From contig JARRNO010000195.1 of assembly GCA_037384885.1 (NCBI GenBank), forward strand, positions 1 to 5,803: a stretch of DNA of 5,803 nucleotides, written 5' to 3'. Origin of the DNA: JARRNO01 sp037384885. Lineage in GTDB: Bacteria; Acidobacteriota; UBA4820; DSQY01. The notes beneath the pieces were generated by a model. That model was not told the origin of the DNA. It did not search any database and worked only from the letters and a program-made list of their open reading frames with translations. Both the position numbers and the translations under genes were made by a program. Positions 1 through 5,146 of the stretch are shown here, piece by piece (position 1 is the first letter of the stretch; each line of letters opens with the position of its first letter).

Positions 1-728
1 ATAACTGCTGTAATGACGCCGAAGACATCCGCCTTGACCGGCGTGACTTCGTACCCTCTTTTCAGAACGTCCAATGCGGACTTCTGGTCGTGAAGCATCC
101 TGTATGCCTGCCCGGCGTTGAGCAGCGCTAGGGAATCATCCGGCGCGACTTTCAGGGCGATATTCAGGTAGTAGAGAGCGGATTTGGGATCATGATATTG
201 AATCAACATCTGGGCGCCGGACCTGGCGATGGCGTTCGGGTCGACGCGGGCTGAAGCGAGAAAGCTCTGGTAGGCGGCCTTGTCTTGCTTGAGGGAGAGC
301 TGCGCCATCCCGAGATTGGCGAAGGCCTCGGCATTCGAGGGATCGAGTTCCGTCGCCTTCCTCGCAAGGGGAATCGCCTCCTGATATTTTCCCTTCTGGA
401 TGAGAATGGCGGCCAGATCGGAATAGGGGGCCGCGTAGTCTGGATTTATGGATACGGCCTTACGATCGTATTTCTCCGCGGTTGCGAGATTGCCCTTGTC
501 GTAAGCAACCATCCCGAGATAGAAATATGCGATTTCGCTTGCCTGGCCTGCCTTGACCATGGGTTCCAGCAAGGCCTTCACTTCTTTGGGCTTTCCCGCG
601 TCATAGGCCTTGATGGCTTGTTTGACGGCTTTGCGTTTGGGCACGGGCTGAGGCTTGCCGGCGGCAAGCAGAGGAATGCAGGCAAGCACGGTAAAAAGCA
701 CAGCAAAAAGAAACGTGCGGATTCTCAT
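1..728 (-). CDS. Exported TPR-repeat protein, N-terminal 242 residues (C-terminus outside window)
   Basis: The reading frame is open from an ATG at 728-726 to the window edge. The N-terminus (MRIRTFLFAVLFTVLACIP) is a signal peptide: Arg-rich start, hydrophobic core to about residue 23, likely cleavage near LLAA/GK. Cys17 gives a poor lipobox (VLAC followed by more hydrophobic residues), so signal peptidase I seems likelier. The mature part is made of helical pairs typical of tetratricopeptide repeats: residues about 66-97 (YFYLGMVAYDKGN, ending INP), 99-131 (YSDLAAILIQKGKY, ending LDP), 134-164 (AFANLGMAQLSLKQ, ending VDP) and 185-231. TPRs are protein-interaction scaffolds, so the protein probably acts in the periplasm or at the envelope; no catalytic domain is visible. 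The Shine-Dalgarno GGAGAAGGG (735-743) lies 6 nt before the ATG. It has its own promoter at 775-803. The partner and specific role cannot be told from this part. Confidence 0.88.
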   Translation of the reverse strand, partial: MRIRTFLFAVLFTVLACIPLLAAGKPQPVPKRKAVKQAIKAYDAGKPKEVKALLEPMVKAGQASEIAYFYLGMVAYDKGNLATAEKYDRKAVSINPDYAAPYSDLAAILIQKGKYQEAIPLARKATELDPSNAEAFANLGMAQLSLKQDKAAYQSFLASARVDPNAIARSGAQMLIQYHDPKSALYYLNIALKVAPDDSLALLNAGQAYRMLHDQKSALDVLKRGYEVTPVKADVFGVITAV

Positions 729-774
729 GGTGGTCCCTTCTCCCGCTTCTAGTGTTGTCTCAGTGGGTGAAGCC

Positions 775-803
775 ATTATGAGCGGGGCTGCGGCGCATGT
801 CAA
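775..803 (-). promoter_or_regulatory. Sigma70 promoter of the TPR gene
   Basis: On the minus strand TTGACA (803-798) is followed after exactly 17 bp by CATAAT (780-775). This is a perfect -35 and a 5/6 -10, with a predicted transcript start near 768 and a leader of about 40 nt. A GC hairpin (CGCCTC / GAGGCG, 815-831) lies 11 bp upstream of the -35. No operator is recognisable. Confidence 0.85.
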
Positions 804-814
804 AAAGAGCAGAG

Positions 815-831
815 CGCCTCACAAGGAGGCG
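815..831. repeat. GC-rich inverted repeat upstream of the TPR promoter
   Basis: CGCCTC (815-820) and GAGGCG (826-831) are perfect 6-bp arms around ACAAG. It belongs to the general class of short GC hairpins in this window, but its sequence differs from the GGCCGC family. There is no T-tract on either side, so it is not an obvious terminator. Confidence 0.5.
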
Positions 832-968
832 GCGGACATCCATCGCGGGTAGTCCGTTGGGGTGGTGAAGAAGCAAGGAAGTTCGAAGGGTTGGCGCCGG
901 CGCTCAGTGAACCGTTAAGGGTCAGCCGTTAGTGTTCAACCCGGCCTGCTTTTGAGGGACGACGCTTT

Positions 969-1034
969 GCGCCGTGTAGCGGCCTTTGCTTGTAAAGGCC
1001 GAATCCTGCAAAGGAAAGCCCGCCAAATTTTTGC
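969..1034 (+). repeat. Mosaic repeat, first modules (copy 1)
   Basis: Bases 969-992 are a 24-bp exact match to 4850-4873. Within it begins a hairpin GGCCTTT (981-987) / AAAGGCC (994-1000), which is a variant of the hairpin in the 106-bp tandem units. Next, 1001-1034 is a diverged copy of the word built on CCCGCAACGGCAAGG and CAAATCTTTG that recurs at 4062, 4169, 4273, 4882 and 4997. The rest of the gap upstream (832-968) shows no gene and no convincing signal. Confidence 0.7.
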
Positions 1035-1146
1035 CTGCGGTGGGCATCCCGCTTCCTAATCACTTCGTCACACAGTCACCTAGTCACCGGCCGCAAAGCG
1101 GCCATCGCCTCCTAGCTCTTCACTTCCTCGCTGGCCGCTTGCGGCC
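1025..1146 (+). repeat. Dispersed repeat of about 120 bp, copy 1
   Basis: Bases 1025-1103 match 5021-5099 with one mismatch in 79 bp; similarity continues more weakly to 1146 (5143 in the other copy). Inside are four back-to-back octamers of form NNNRTCAC (1056-1087), a GGCCGC-AAA-GCGGCC hairpin (1089-1103) and a TGGCCGC-TT-GCGGCCA hairpin (1132-1147). It lies about 100 bp beyond the 3' end of the PqqD-like gene. No coding potential or transposase is associated with it. Confidence 0.85.
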
Positions 1147-1231
1147 ACTCACGATTCACTGCGCGCAACGCACGCGTACCGCGGACTTCTACCCTCTTCC
1201 CTCTCCCGGGCGGCGAAGCAGCCAACTTCCT

Positions 1232-1246
1232 GGCCGCAATGCGGCC
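1232..1246. repeat. GGCCGC-AAT-GCGGCC hairpin at the 3' end of the PqqD-like gene
   Basis: Perfect 6-bp arms (1232-1237 and 1241-1246) begin 2 bp after the stop codon of the minus-strand gene. A U-tract is missing, so a factor-independent terminator is unlikely; as part of the mRNA it could protect the 3' end, as REP elements do. Between it and 1147 a reverse-oriented phrase related to 4786-4813 (GTGAATCGTGAGTGGCC on the minus strand, about 1143-1159) is present. Confidence 0.5.
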
Positions 1247-1248
1247 GC

Positions 1249-1521
1249 CTATTCTTCGCGGGAAACCAGGGCGCCGGAATCGATGAGCCGCTCGAAGAAC
1301 TCCAGGGCGTCCTCCCGGGCCTGTTCTTCCGCCACATCCCATTCTTCCGTGACGGCTTCAACCAGGCGATCCAGAGGCTCTCCCGCCCGTTCCCAGAGGA
1401 AGGTGCCCAATTCGTTCAAGACTTCGATCTCGCCCTCGCGATTGTGGATCAGGACGGCCTGCCCGTCGATCACCCGCCAGGAAACGTCCGGATTCTGCTT
1501 GTATTTGCCGTCCTCGTACAT
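1249..1521 (-). CDS. PqqD-like small protein (RiPP recognition element fold)
   Basis: A 90-residue protein with the length and layout of the PqqD family. The N-terminal half is beta-strand rich (VSWRVIDGQAVLIHN, residues 13-27, then GEIEVLNELGTFLWE, 30-44). This is the family signature in which a short strand is followed by N-x-x-G-x-x-(L/I)-W. The rest is helical (LDRLVEAVTEEWDV, EDALEFFERLIDSGAL). PqqD itself and related RRE domains bind a precursor peptide and present it to a modifying enzyme; free-standing relatives also accompany HprK-related kinases. The ATG at 1521 is chosen because GGGAGA (1528-1533) sits 6 nt before it and homology-like sequence begins right there; upstream extension would only read through the end of the preceding gene. 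It follows the kinase gene by 38 bp, so the two are probably one operon. No precursor peptide is recognisable nearby. Family call is confident, substrate unknown. Confidence 0.85.
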   Translation of the reverse strand: MYEDGKYKQNPDVSWRVIDGQAVLIHNREGEIEVLNELGTFLWERAGEPLDRLVEAVTEEWDVAEEQAREDALEFFERLIDSGALVSREE

Positions 1522-1559
1522 GAAGAATCTCCCGTGCTTTTTGCCTCGCTTGCGCGCCG

Positions 1560-2465
1560 CTACTTGCCGCCCGTCTGAACGGCCGTCGCTTCCATGACAG
1601 TGTCCCAGAAATCGGGGTCCTTGCGAAAGTCCAGGAAGAAAAGGGGAGTGGTGCGGCACAGGTCCTGGATCAGCGGCATGAGCCGGCCGCTTACGCGCCC
1701 TGGATTCGAAACAAAGGGGCAGCAGGAAAGCACCAGGCTTGCAGCCGTGCCCCCGGAAACGGGCGTCGTTTTGACGTCCTTCGACTGACGAAGACGGAAG
1801 AGGCCGGCCACGGGGTACAGGCCCGTATCCTTGGCCGACTGGGGAAATGTTCCCCAGAAGGGCGTGGTCGTCGCTTTAAAGCCCTCGTCAGTCTTGACCA
1901 GCAGCACCAGGTCGTCCGAAAGGACCTGGCACCCTTCCGAAAGCGCTGTGACCGTGGATTTGCCGGCGCCGCTGTGCCCGAAAAAGAGGTAGGCTCTCGA
2001 GTTTCGAAGCAGCCCAGCGGCGTGAAGGATAAAGGCGCCGCGTTCGATGGCCAGGTCCGACACCACCCACCGCAGGTAATTTTCCATGGCCCGCTCCACG
2101 GCCTTGCCGTCATCGGGCGAGGAAACGCGGAGGACGCCGCGCCCGGCTCCGCCCTCTTCCCAGTAGGCGGTAAAGTCGGTGGAGCTCAGGACACGTCCCT
2201 CGGGAAAAATGCGCTCTTCCAGCCGGAGAAAACGGTCCGTGGCGGGCTCCAGGTAGGCGGGGCCTCCGGGATGCAGGACCACCCGGTGCAGGGGAGTTGC
2301 ATCGGAGAGAAAGAGCGCGTAACGCTTACGCGCCGCCAATGCCAGGGCGGGAGAAAGGCCGTCGAAGCGGACAGCGATATCCTGCAAGGCGACCGTGACG
2401 CTCTCGCTTCCGAGAGAATCGGGAAGGGATGAGAAATGGTCTGGATCGGGGAAAAAGTCCGTCAT
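1560..2465 (-). CDS. HprK-related kinase-like protein (PEPCK/HprK fold)
   Basis: A 301-residue cytosolic protein with no signal peptide or membrane segment. The first ~130 residues are not assignable to a known domain. The C-terminal half carries a textbook P-loop, GHSGAGKST (163-171), preceded by LHAAGL (147-152) and followed by LSDDLVLL (182-189) and PFWGTFP (202-208). This arrangement is that of HPr-kinase/PEPCK-like proteins, where the histidine and the double aspartate lie at the nucleotide/metal site. True HprK phosphorylates HPr at a serine, but this protein lacks the standard HprK N-terminal domain. Related proteins sit next to PqqD-like genes and in some lasso-peptide clusters, so a peptide or small-molecule target is possible. 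The ATG at 2465 is chosen because the frame upstream is non-coding promoter sequence; the RBS is weak (GAGA at 2471-2474). Promoter at 2522-2550; PqqD-like gene follows 38 bp downstream. Substrate is unknown. Confidence 0.85.
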   Translation of the reverse strand: MTDFFPDPDHFSSLPDSLGSESVTVALQDIAVRFDGLSPALALAARKRYALFLSDATPLHRVVLHPGGPAYLEPATDRFLRLEERIFPEGRVLSSTDFTAYWEEGGAGRGVLRVSSPDDGKAVERAMENYLRWVVSDLAIERGAFILHAAGLLRNSRAYLFFGHSGAGKSTVTALSEGCQVLSDDLVLLVKTDEGFKATTTPFWGTFPQSAKDTGLYPVAGLFRLRQSKDVKTTPVSGGTAASLVLSCCPFVSNPGRVSGRLMPLIQDLCRTTPLFFLDFRKDPDFWDTVMEATAVQTGGK

Positions 2466-2521
2466 TCGCGTCTCGTTTTCCTGGATCGCCTGATGTCCGC
2501 CGCCGTGTCGTTCGAGCCAAA

Positions 2522-2550
2522 AGTATACAGGGAGCAACGGGGGGCGGCAA
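2522..2550 (-). promoter_or_regulatory. Sigma70 promoter of the kinase/PqqD operon
   Basis: Minus-strand TTGCCG (2550-2545), a 17-bp spacer, and TATACT (2527-2522) predict a start near 2515 and a leader of about 50 nt. The -35 is 4/6 and the -10 is 5/6. A GCCGC-N3-GCGGC hairpin (2555-2567) ends 4 bp upstream of the -35. Confidence 0.75.
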
Positions 2551-2554
2551 GCCG

Positions 2555-2567
2555 GCCGCTTCGCGGC
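2555..2567. repeat. GC hairpin between desaturase and kinase promoter
   Basis: GCCGC (2555-2559), TTC, GCGGC (2563-2567). It belongs to the same hairpin class as 1232-1246, 4351-4365 and 5129-5143. It lies 98 bp after the desaturase stop codon. The remaining bases 2568-2664 show no terminator with a U-tract for the desaturase and no gene. Confidence 0.5.
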
Positions 2568-2664
2568 GCGAAGAGGGAAAAGGATAGAGGTTAGGCGCCG
2601 GAAGCTGCGCTGCCGCGCTGTGAACGGTTGGTGGTGAGTATGGGCCGCAACGCTGCCAACGCCC

Positions 2665-3726
2665 TCAGGCCGCTCGGCGGCTTCTCCGCAGCGCGCCGAA
2701 CCCCACCATCTGCTGGGAAGCTTCGTCCCACAGGTGCAGGCGCAGTGATTTAAGACTGGACCACAGCGTGAGAGGCCGAACCGTGTGAAGGGCCGGGAAG
2801 GTGTCGTGGCAGTGCTGCAGGTTGTAATTGGGAATGCGCGGCCTGGCATGGTGGACGTGATGCAGCCCGATGTTGCCGGTAAACCACTGGAGGATTTTGG
2901 GGAGCTTGTAGTAGGAGCTGCCCTCCAGCGACGCGCGGATTGGGTCCCAGTGCTCATGGCGCGCCCAGTAATCCTTCTCGAACTGGTGCTGCACGTAAAA
3001 GAGCCAGATGCCGGCGGCGGCGCCGAGAAGGAACATGGGCAACTGCACCGCCAAGAAAGCCTTCAGGCCGATGGTGAAGGCCGCCAGGGCCGTAATGGAA
3101 ACGAGGCCGAGGTTGGTGATCATGATGCTCAGACGCTCCGAGCGTCCGGCGTGTTTCGGAAAGAACCGGAACTTCACCACGAAGACCCAGATGGGGCCCA
3201 GGACGAACATGACCAGAGGATTCCGGTAGGCCCGGTACGCAAGGCGCTTCCAGCGCGAAGCCGCGAGGTATTCTTCCACTGTGAGCGTGGTAATGTCGCC
3301 TACGCCGCGGCGGTCCAGGTTCGACGCCGTGGCGTGATGTGTGTTGTGTTCGCTCCGCCACTCCTTGTAGGGCGTACAGGTCAGGATTCCCGTGACCGTG
3401 CCCAGAACGGAATTGGCGCGGTGGGACCTGAAAAAGGAGCCGTGGCAGCAGTCGTGGAAGAGAATAAAGATGCGCACCTGCAGCCCCGCGCCCACCACCG
3501 ACAGGAGAAGGATGATCCAATAGGGTGCGCCGAACTTGAAGAGCAGCACCATGCCGGCCCAGAGCGCGAGGTAGGGGATAAAGGTGTCCAGCATCTGCCA
3601 CAGGGCCTTCTTCAGGCTGGGCATCTCGAACCGCCTCATCTCCCGGAACCATTCGGGTTGGTGAAACCGGCTCCGCTTCTTACCGGGCGTTTTCCCGGAA
3701 CACACGCTGGGCGTGGAATTTGTCAT
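2665..3726 (-). CDS. Membrane fatty-acid desaturase (omega-6 / DesA type)
   Basis: A 353-residue integral membrane di-iron enzyme that would insert a double bond into acyl chains of membrane lipids, using O2 and an electron donor. All three histidine boxes are intact: HDCCH (91-95), HNTHH (127-131) and HHVHH (289-293), plus the YVQHQFE element (244-250) typical of this branch. Hydrophobic segments lie at about 46-64, 69-90, 170-186, 202-219 and 225-244. Length and order agree with bacterial delta-12/omega-6 type enzymes; regiospecificity cannot be read from sequence. The start at 3726 is preferred over an ATG five codons upstream because AGGAGA (3733-3738) lies 6 nt before it and would be inside the longer frame. 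The C-terminus (RRSRRAA) is basic. Palindromes at 3764-3778 and 3797-3813 precede it and could be regulatory. It is transcribed divergently from the cold-shock gene. Confidence 0.93.
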   Translation of the reverse strand: MTNSTPSVCSGKTPGKKRSRFHQPEWFREMRRFEMPSLKKALWQMLDTFIPYLALWAGMVLLFKFGAPYWIILLLSVVGAGLQVRIFILFHDCCHGSFFRSHRANSVLGTVTGILTCTPYKEWRSEHNTHHATASNLDRRGVGDITTLTVEEYLAASRWKRLAYRAYRNPLVMFVLGPIWVFVVKFRFFPKHAGRSERLSIMITNLGLVSITALAAFTIGLKAFLAVQLPMFLLGAAAGIWLFYVQHQFEKDYWARHEHWDPIRASLEGSSYYKLPKILQWFTGNIGLHHVHHARPRIPNYNLQHCHDTFPALHTVRPLTLWSSLKSLRLHLWDEASQQMVGFGALRRSRRAA

Positions 3727-3732
3727 GCACTG

Positions 3733-3738
3733 TCTCCT
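3733..3738 (-). promoter_or_regulatory. Shine-Dalgarno site deciding the desaturase start
   Basis: AGGAGA on the minus strand, 6 nt before the ATG at 3726-3724. An upstream in-frame ATG (3741-3739) directly abuts this site and has no RBS of its own at proper distance. Confidence 0.8.
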
Positions 3739-3760
3739 CATGCCGCCGATTGGAAGTGGG

Positions 3761-3778
3761 ATGCTAGCAGCCTGCTAG
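3761..3778 (-). promoter_or_regulatory. Possible extended -10 overlapped by a palindrome, upstream of desaturase
   Basis: A perfect inverted repeat CTAGCAG-C-CTGCTAG (3764-3778) lies 37 bp upstream of the start codon. On the minus strand its end forms TGCTAGCAT, a TG-N-TAGCAT extended -10 (hexamer 3766-3761), which would start transcription near 3754. The -35 region is poor (GAGGGG). The overlap of a dyad with a -10 is what a repressor operator would look like, but this is inference. Confidence 0.35.
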
Positions 3779-4039
3779 AACCGCCCCTCGCCAGCTCCCG
3801 GTAAAGCACCGGGCAAATCCAAGTATTTCACGATTTCGACAGATGCGATACCCCCGCGCGCCCGGACGCGCTTCACGCCGTGAAACGTGAGTGGCGCGGC
3901 ACGCTCGAAGTACACGAGTACGACTCGGTGCCCCGCCGCTCGCCTTCCTTGAATCCAACCCGCGTCCGGGCAACAGCCGGATTTCGCCAAAGCGCGGCAA
4001 AATCCGATCAAGCCGGTCTGCCTTCGCGGGAATTCACTG
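3779..4039. other. Gene-free stretch upstream of desaturase, possible gene remnant
   Basis: No confident gene. A minus-strand frame ending in TAG at 3777-3775 reads with plausible codon choice over its last ~50 codons (from about 3930), but no family is recognised and the upstream part runs into the tandem repeats. Bases 3883-3903 are a 21-bp exact match to 4796-4816 in the other repeat region. No RNA gene is seen. Confidence 0.4.
3797..3813. repeat. Inverted repeat CCCGGT / ACCGGG
   Basis: Perfect 6-bp arms (3797-3802 and 3808-3813) around AAAGC, located 71 bp upstream of the desaturase start. It has no T-run on either side. It may be a terminator remnant, a protein-binding dyad or part of a decayed reading frame ending at 3775. 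Confidence 0.4.
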
Positions 4040-4342
4040 TCGGGCCGAAGGCCCCAAGGACGATTCCCGCAACGGCAAGGCATTCAAATCTTTGGCGTCC
4101 GACGTCCGTCTCCTGTCTGCTGTCGGGCCGAAGGCCCCGATGTAGCGTCCTTTGCTTGCCAAAGGCCGAATCCCGCAACGGCAAGGCATTCAAATCTTTG
4201 GTGTCCGACGTCCGTCTCCTGTCTGCTGTCGGGCCGAAGGCCCCGATGTAGCGTCCTTTGCTTGCAAAGGACGATTCCCGCAACGGCAAGCCATTCAAGT
4301 CCTTTAGCGTCCGCCCACCGACGGCCGTCTGCCGTCGGGCCG
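4040..4342 (+). repeat. Tandem array of 106-bp units
   Basis: The phrase TCGGGCCGAAGGCCCC begins units at 4040, 4123 and 4229, and its first eight bases recur at 4335. Unit spacings are 83, 106 and 106 bp; the first unit has lost about 23 bp between GGCCCC and AAGGACG. Each full unit contains a hairpin from GGGCC-GAA-GGCCC, a second hairpin CCTTTG...CAAAGG, the word around CCCGCAACGGCAAGG, and TCCGACGTCCGTC. Units at 4123 and 4229 are nearly identical up to about 4304, after which the third unit diverges. The array ends about 25 bp before the cold-shock promoter. It is not a CRISPR: the unit is too long and there are no unique spacers. Confidence 0.9.
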
Positions 4343-4350
4343 TGGTGCGA

Positions 4351-4365
4351 GGCCGCAGCGCGGCC
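4351..4365. repeat. GGCCGC-AGC-GCGGCC hairpin next to the cold-shock promoter
   Basis: Perfect 6-bp arms (4351-4356 and 4360-4365) end 3 bp before the -35 box. Bases 4359-4376, which include the right arm and the -35, are identical to 5137-5154. Confidence 0.7.
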
Positions 4366-4368
4366 CCT

Positions 4369-4397
4369 TTGACTTGCGTGAACGGAAGTGCTACACT
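4369..4397 (+). promoter_or_regulatory. Sigma70 promoter of the cold-shock gene
   Basis: TTGACT (4369-4374), a 17-bp spacer, TACACT (4392-4397). The -35 is 5/6 and the -10 is 4/6. The start would be near 4404, giving a leader of about 55 nt, much shorter than the long thermosensor leader of E. coli cspA; a cold-induced structure is therefore not evident. Confidence 0.8.
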
Positions 4398-4458
4398 AGC
4401 TACGCTTACACCCGGCAAATGGTTGTTGTGGTGCATGTGCTAACGCAAGGAGTTTCAA

Positions 4459-4665
4459 GTGGTAAACGGAATTGTGAAATGGTTCGACGACAAAAAGGGC
4501 TATGGCTTCATCACGGTGGAAGACGGCACGGATGCTTTCATCCACCACAGCAACATCGAAGGAGAAGGCTTCAAGACCCTCGCTGAGGGACAGGCCGTCA
4601 CCCTCGAAGTCACCCAGGGCGCCAAGGGTCCTCAGGCGGAACACGTTCGTCCCGCCAACAGCTGA
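4459..4665 (+). CDS. csp: Cold-shock protein, CspA family
   Basis: A 68-residue single cold-shock domain, the usual length of the family (66-70). It opens with VNGIVKWFDDKKGYGFI: RNP1 is KGYGFI (13-18) and RNP2 is DAFIHH (25-30). The aromatic residues W8, F9, Y15, F17 and F27 form the nucleic-acid-binding face. The family binds single-stranded RNA and DNA and acts as an RNA chaperone in the cytoplasm; individual members may be cold-induced or constitutive, which cannot be decided here. The start is GTG, supported by AAGGAG (4447-4452) 6 nt upstream and by the MVNGIVKWF N-terminus that fits the family. It is a single-gene unit with its own promoter (4369-4397) and an intrinsic terminator (4690-4714). 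The tandem repeat array lies directly upstream. Confidence 0.97.
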   Translation: MVNGIVKWFDDKKGYGFITVEDGTDAFIHHSNIEGEGFKTLAEGQAVTLEVTQGAKGPQAEHVRPANS

Positions 4666-4689
4666 CCGGCGCCTACGCCTAGTCAGTCG

Positions 4690-4714
4690 AAAGGGGCCTT
4701 CGGGCCCCTTTTTT
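4690..4714 (+). terminator. Intrinsic terminator of the cold-shock gene
   Basis: AAAGGGGCC (4690-4698), tetraloop TTCG, GGCCCCTTT (4703-4711), followed by a six-T run in total (4709-4714). Stable GC stem with UUCG loop and a U-tract 25 bp after the stop codon. Confidence 0.95.
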
Positions 4715-4795
4715 ATATCTTCTGCGCCTCGGAACTCGGCGCGCCGGAGGCCGGCCGACGGTGGGCCGTGGCCGCTTCGAGGCCCGTGAATAGTT

Positions 4796-4857
4796 AAACG
4801 TGAGTGGCGCGGCACGCCGCGCTGTTAGCCGTCAGTTGCACGGCGCGTCGCGCCGTG
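4796..4857 (+). repeat. Repeat phrase with two strong palindromes
   Basis: Bases 4796-4816 equal 3883-3903 exactly (21 bp). A hairpin GCGCGG-CACG-CCGCGC occupies 4807-4822, and CACGGCGCG-T-CGCGCCGTG (4839-4857) is a 19-bp perfect dyad with one central base. The bases before it (4715-4795) contain only GC-rich palindromic fragments and no gene. Confidence 0.7.
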
Positions 4858-5020
4858 TAGCGGCCTTTGCTTGCAAACGACGACCCCCGCATCGGTAAGC
4901 TATCCAAATCTCTGCCTGCAACGGAAAACCGACGAGCACAAAACACCAGACACTCTTCACAAGACACTGGCCGCTTGCGGCCCGGCTTCCAGCCGCGATG
5001 TCCCGCAGCGGTACGCTTCC
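4850..5020 (+). repeat. Mosaic repeat modules (copy 2, upstream part)
   Basis: Begins with the 24-bp exact match to 969-992, including a decayed TTTGC-TT-GCAAA hairpin (4866-4877). The CCCGCA...CAAATCT word follows twice, at about 4882-4914 and 4997-5030. A TGGCCGC-TT-GCGGCC hairpin (4968-4982) lies between them. No coding potential is visible in this stretch. Confidence 0.7.
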
Positions 5021-5143
5021 AAATCTTTGCCTGCGGTGGGCATCCCGCTTCCTAATCACTTCGTCACACAGTCACCTAGTCACCGGCCGCAAAGCGGCCT
5101 TCACCTCCCAGCGCTTCACTTCCTTCCCGGCCGCGTCGCGGCC
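5021..5143 (+). repeat. Dispersed repeat of about 120 bp, copy 2
   Basis: Bases 5021-5099 match 1025-1103 with one mismatch; weaker similarity runs on to 5143. It holds the four phased NNNRTCAC octamers (5052-5083), a GGCCGC-AAA-GCGGCC hairpin (5085-5099), and at its end GGCCGCG-T-CGCGGCC (5129-5143). The right edge runs directly into the next promoter. Confidence 0.85.
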
Positions 5144-5146
5144 CCT

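Noticed and set aside
676..680. Lipoprotein cleavage site at Cys17 of the TPR protein
   Set aside because: The residue before the last alanine is leucine and the hydrophobic core continues after the cysteine; an ordinary signal peptide fits better.
1076..1105. Minus-strand nine-codon frame preceded by AGGAGG (1108-1113)
   Set aside because: The RBS match is tempting as a leader peptide, but the ATG lies in the hairpin repeat and the second repeat copy does not keep the RBS or the start.
986..1597. Plus-strand open frame of 203 codons across the repeat and the PqqD-like gene
   Set aside because: It begins inside a hairpin repeat, lies antisense to a well-supported gene, and has Ser/Arg-rich low-complexity content.
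1522..1659. N-terminal extension of the PqqD-like frame
   Set aside because: It overlaps the kinase C-terminus in another frame; the RBS and family-like sequence begin at 1521.
2466..2957. N-terminal extension of the kinase frame up to an ATG at 2957
   Set aside because: The extension reads through the intergenic promoter and out of frame through the desaturase 3' end; its composition is not protein-like.
2785..3804. Long plus-strand open frame (339 codons) opposite the desaturase
   Set aside because: It mirrors the desaturase codons, has no recognisable domain, and the opposite strand carries all three histidine boxes and a proper RBS.
4040..4342. CRISPR array
   Set aside because: The repeat unit is about 106 bp, units are identical along most of their length, and there are no unique spacers or cas genes.
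4008..4436. Minus-strand frame across the tandem repeats
   Set aside because: Its apparent protein repeats simply reflect the 106-bp DNA units; spacing of 106 and 83 is not a multiple of three, so the frame is not preserved between units.
4396..4815. Minus-strand frame opposite the cold-shock gene
   Set aside because: It is antisense to the cold-shock gene and its terminator, with no domain or RBS.
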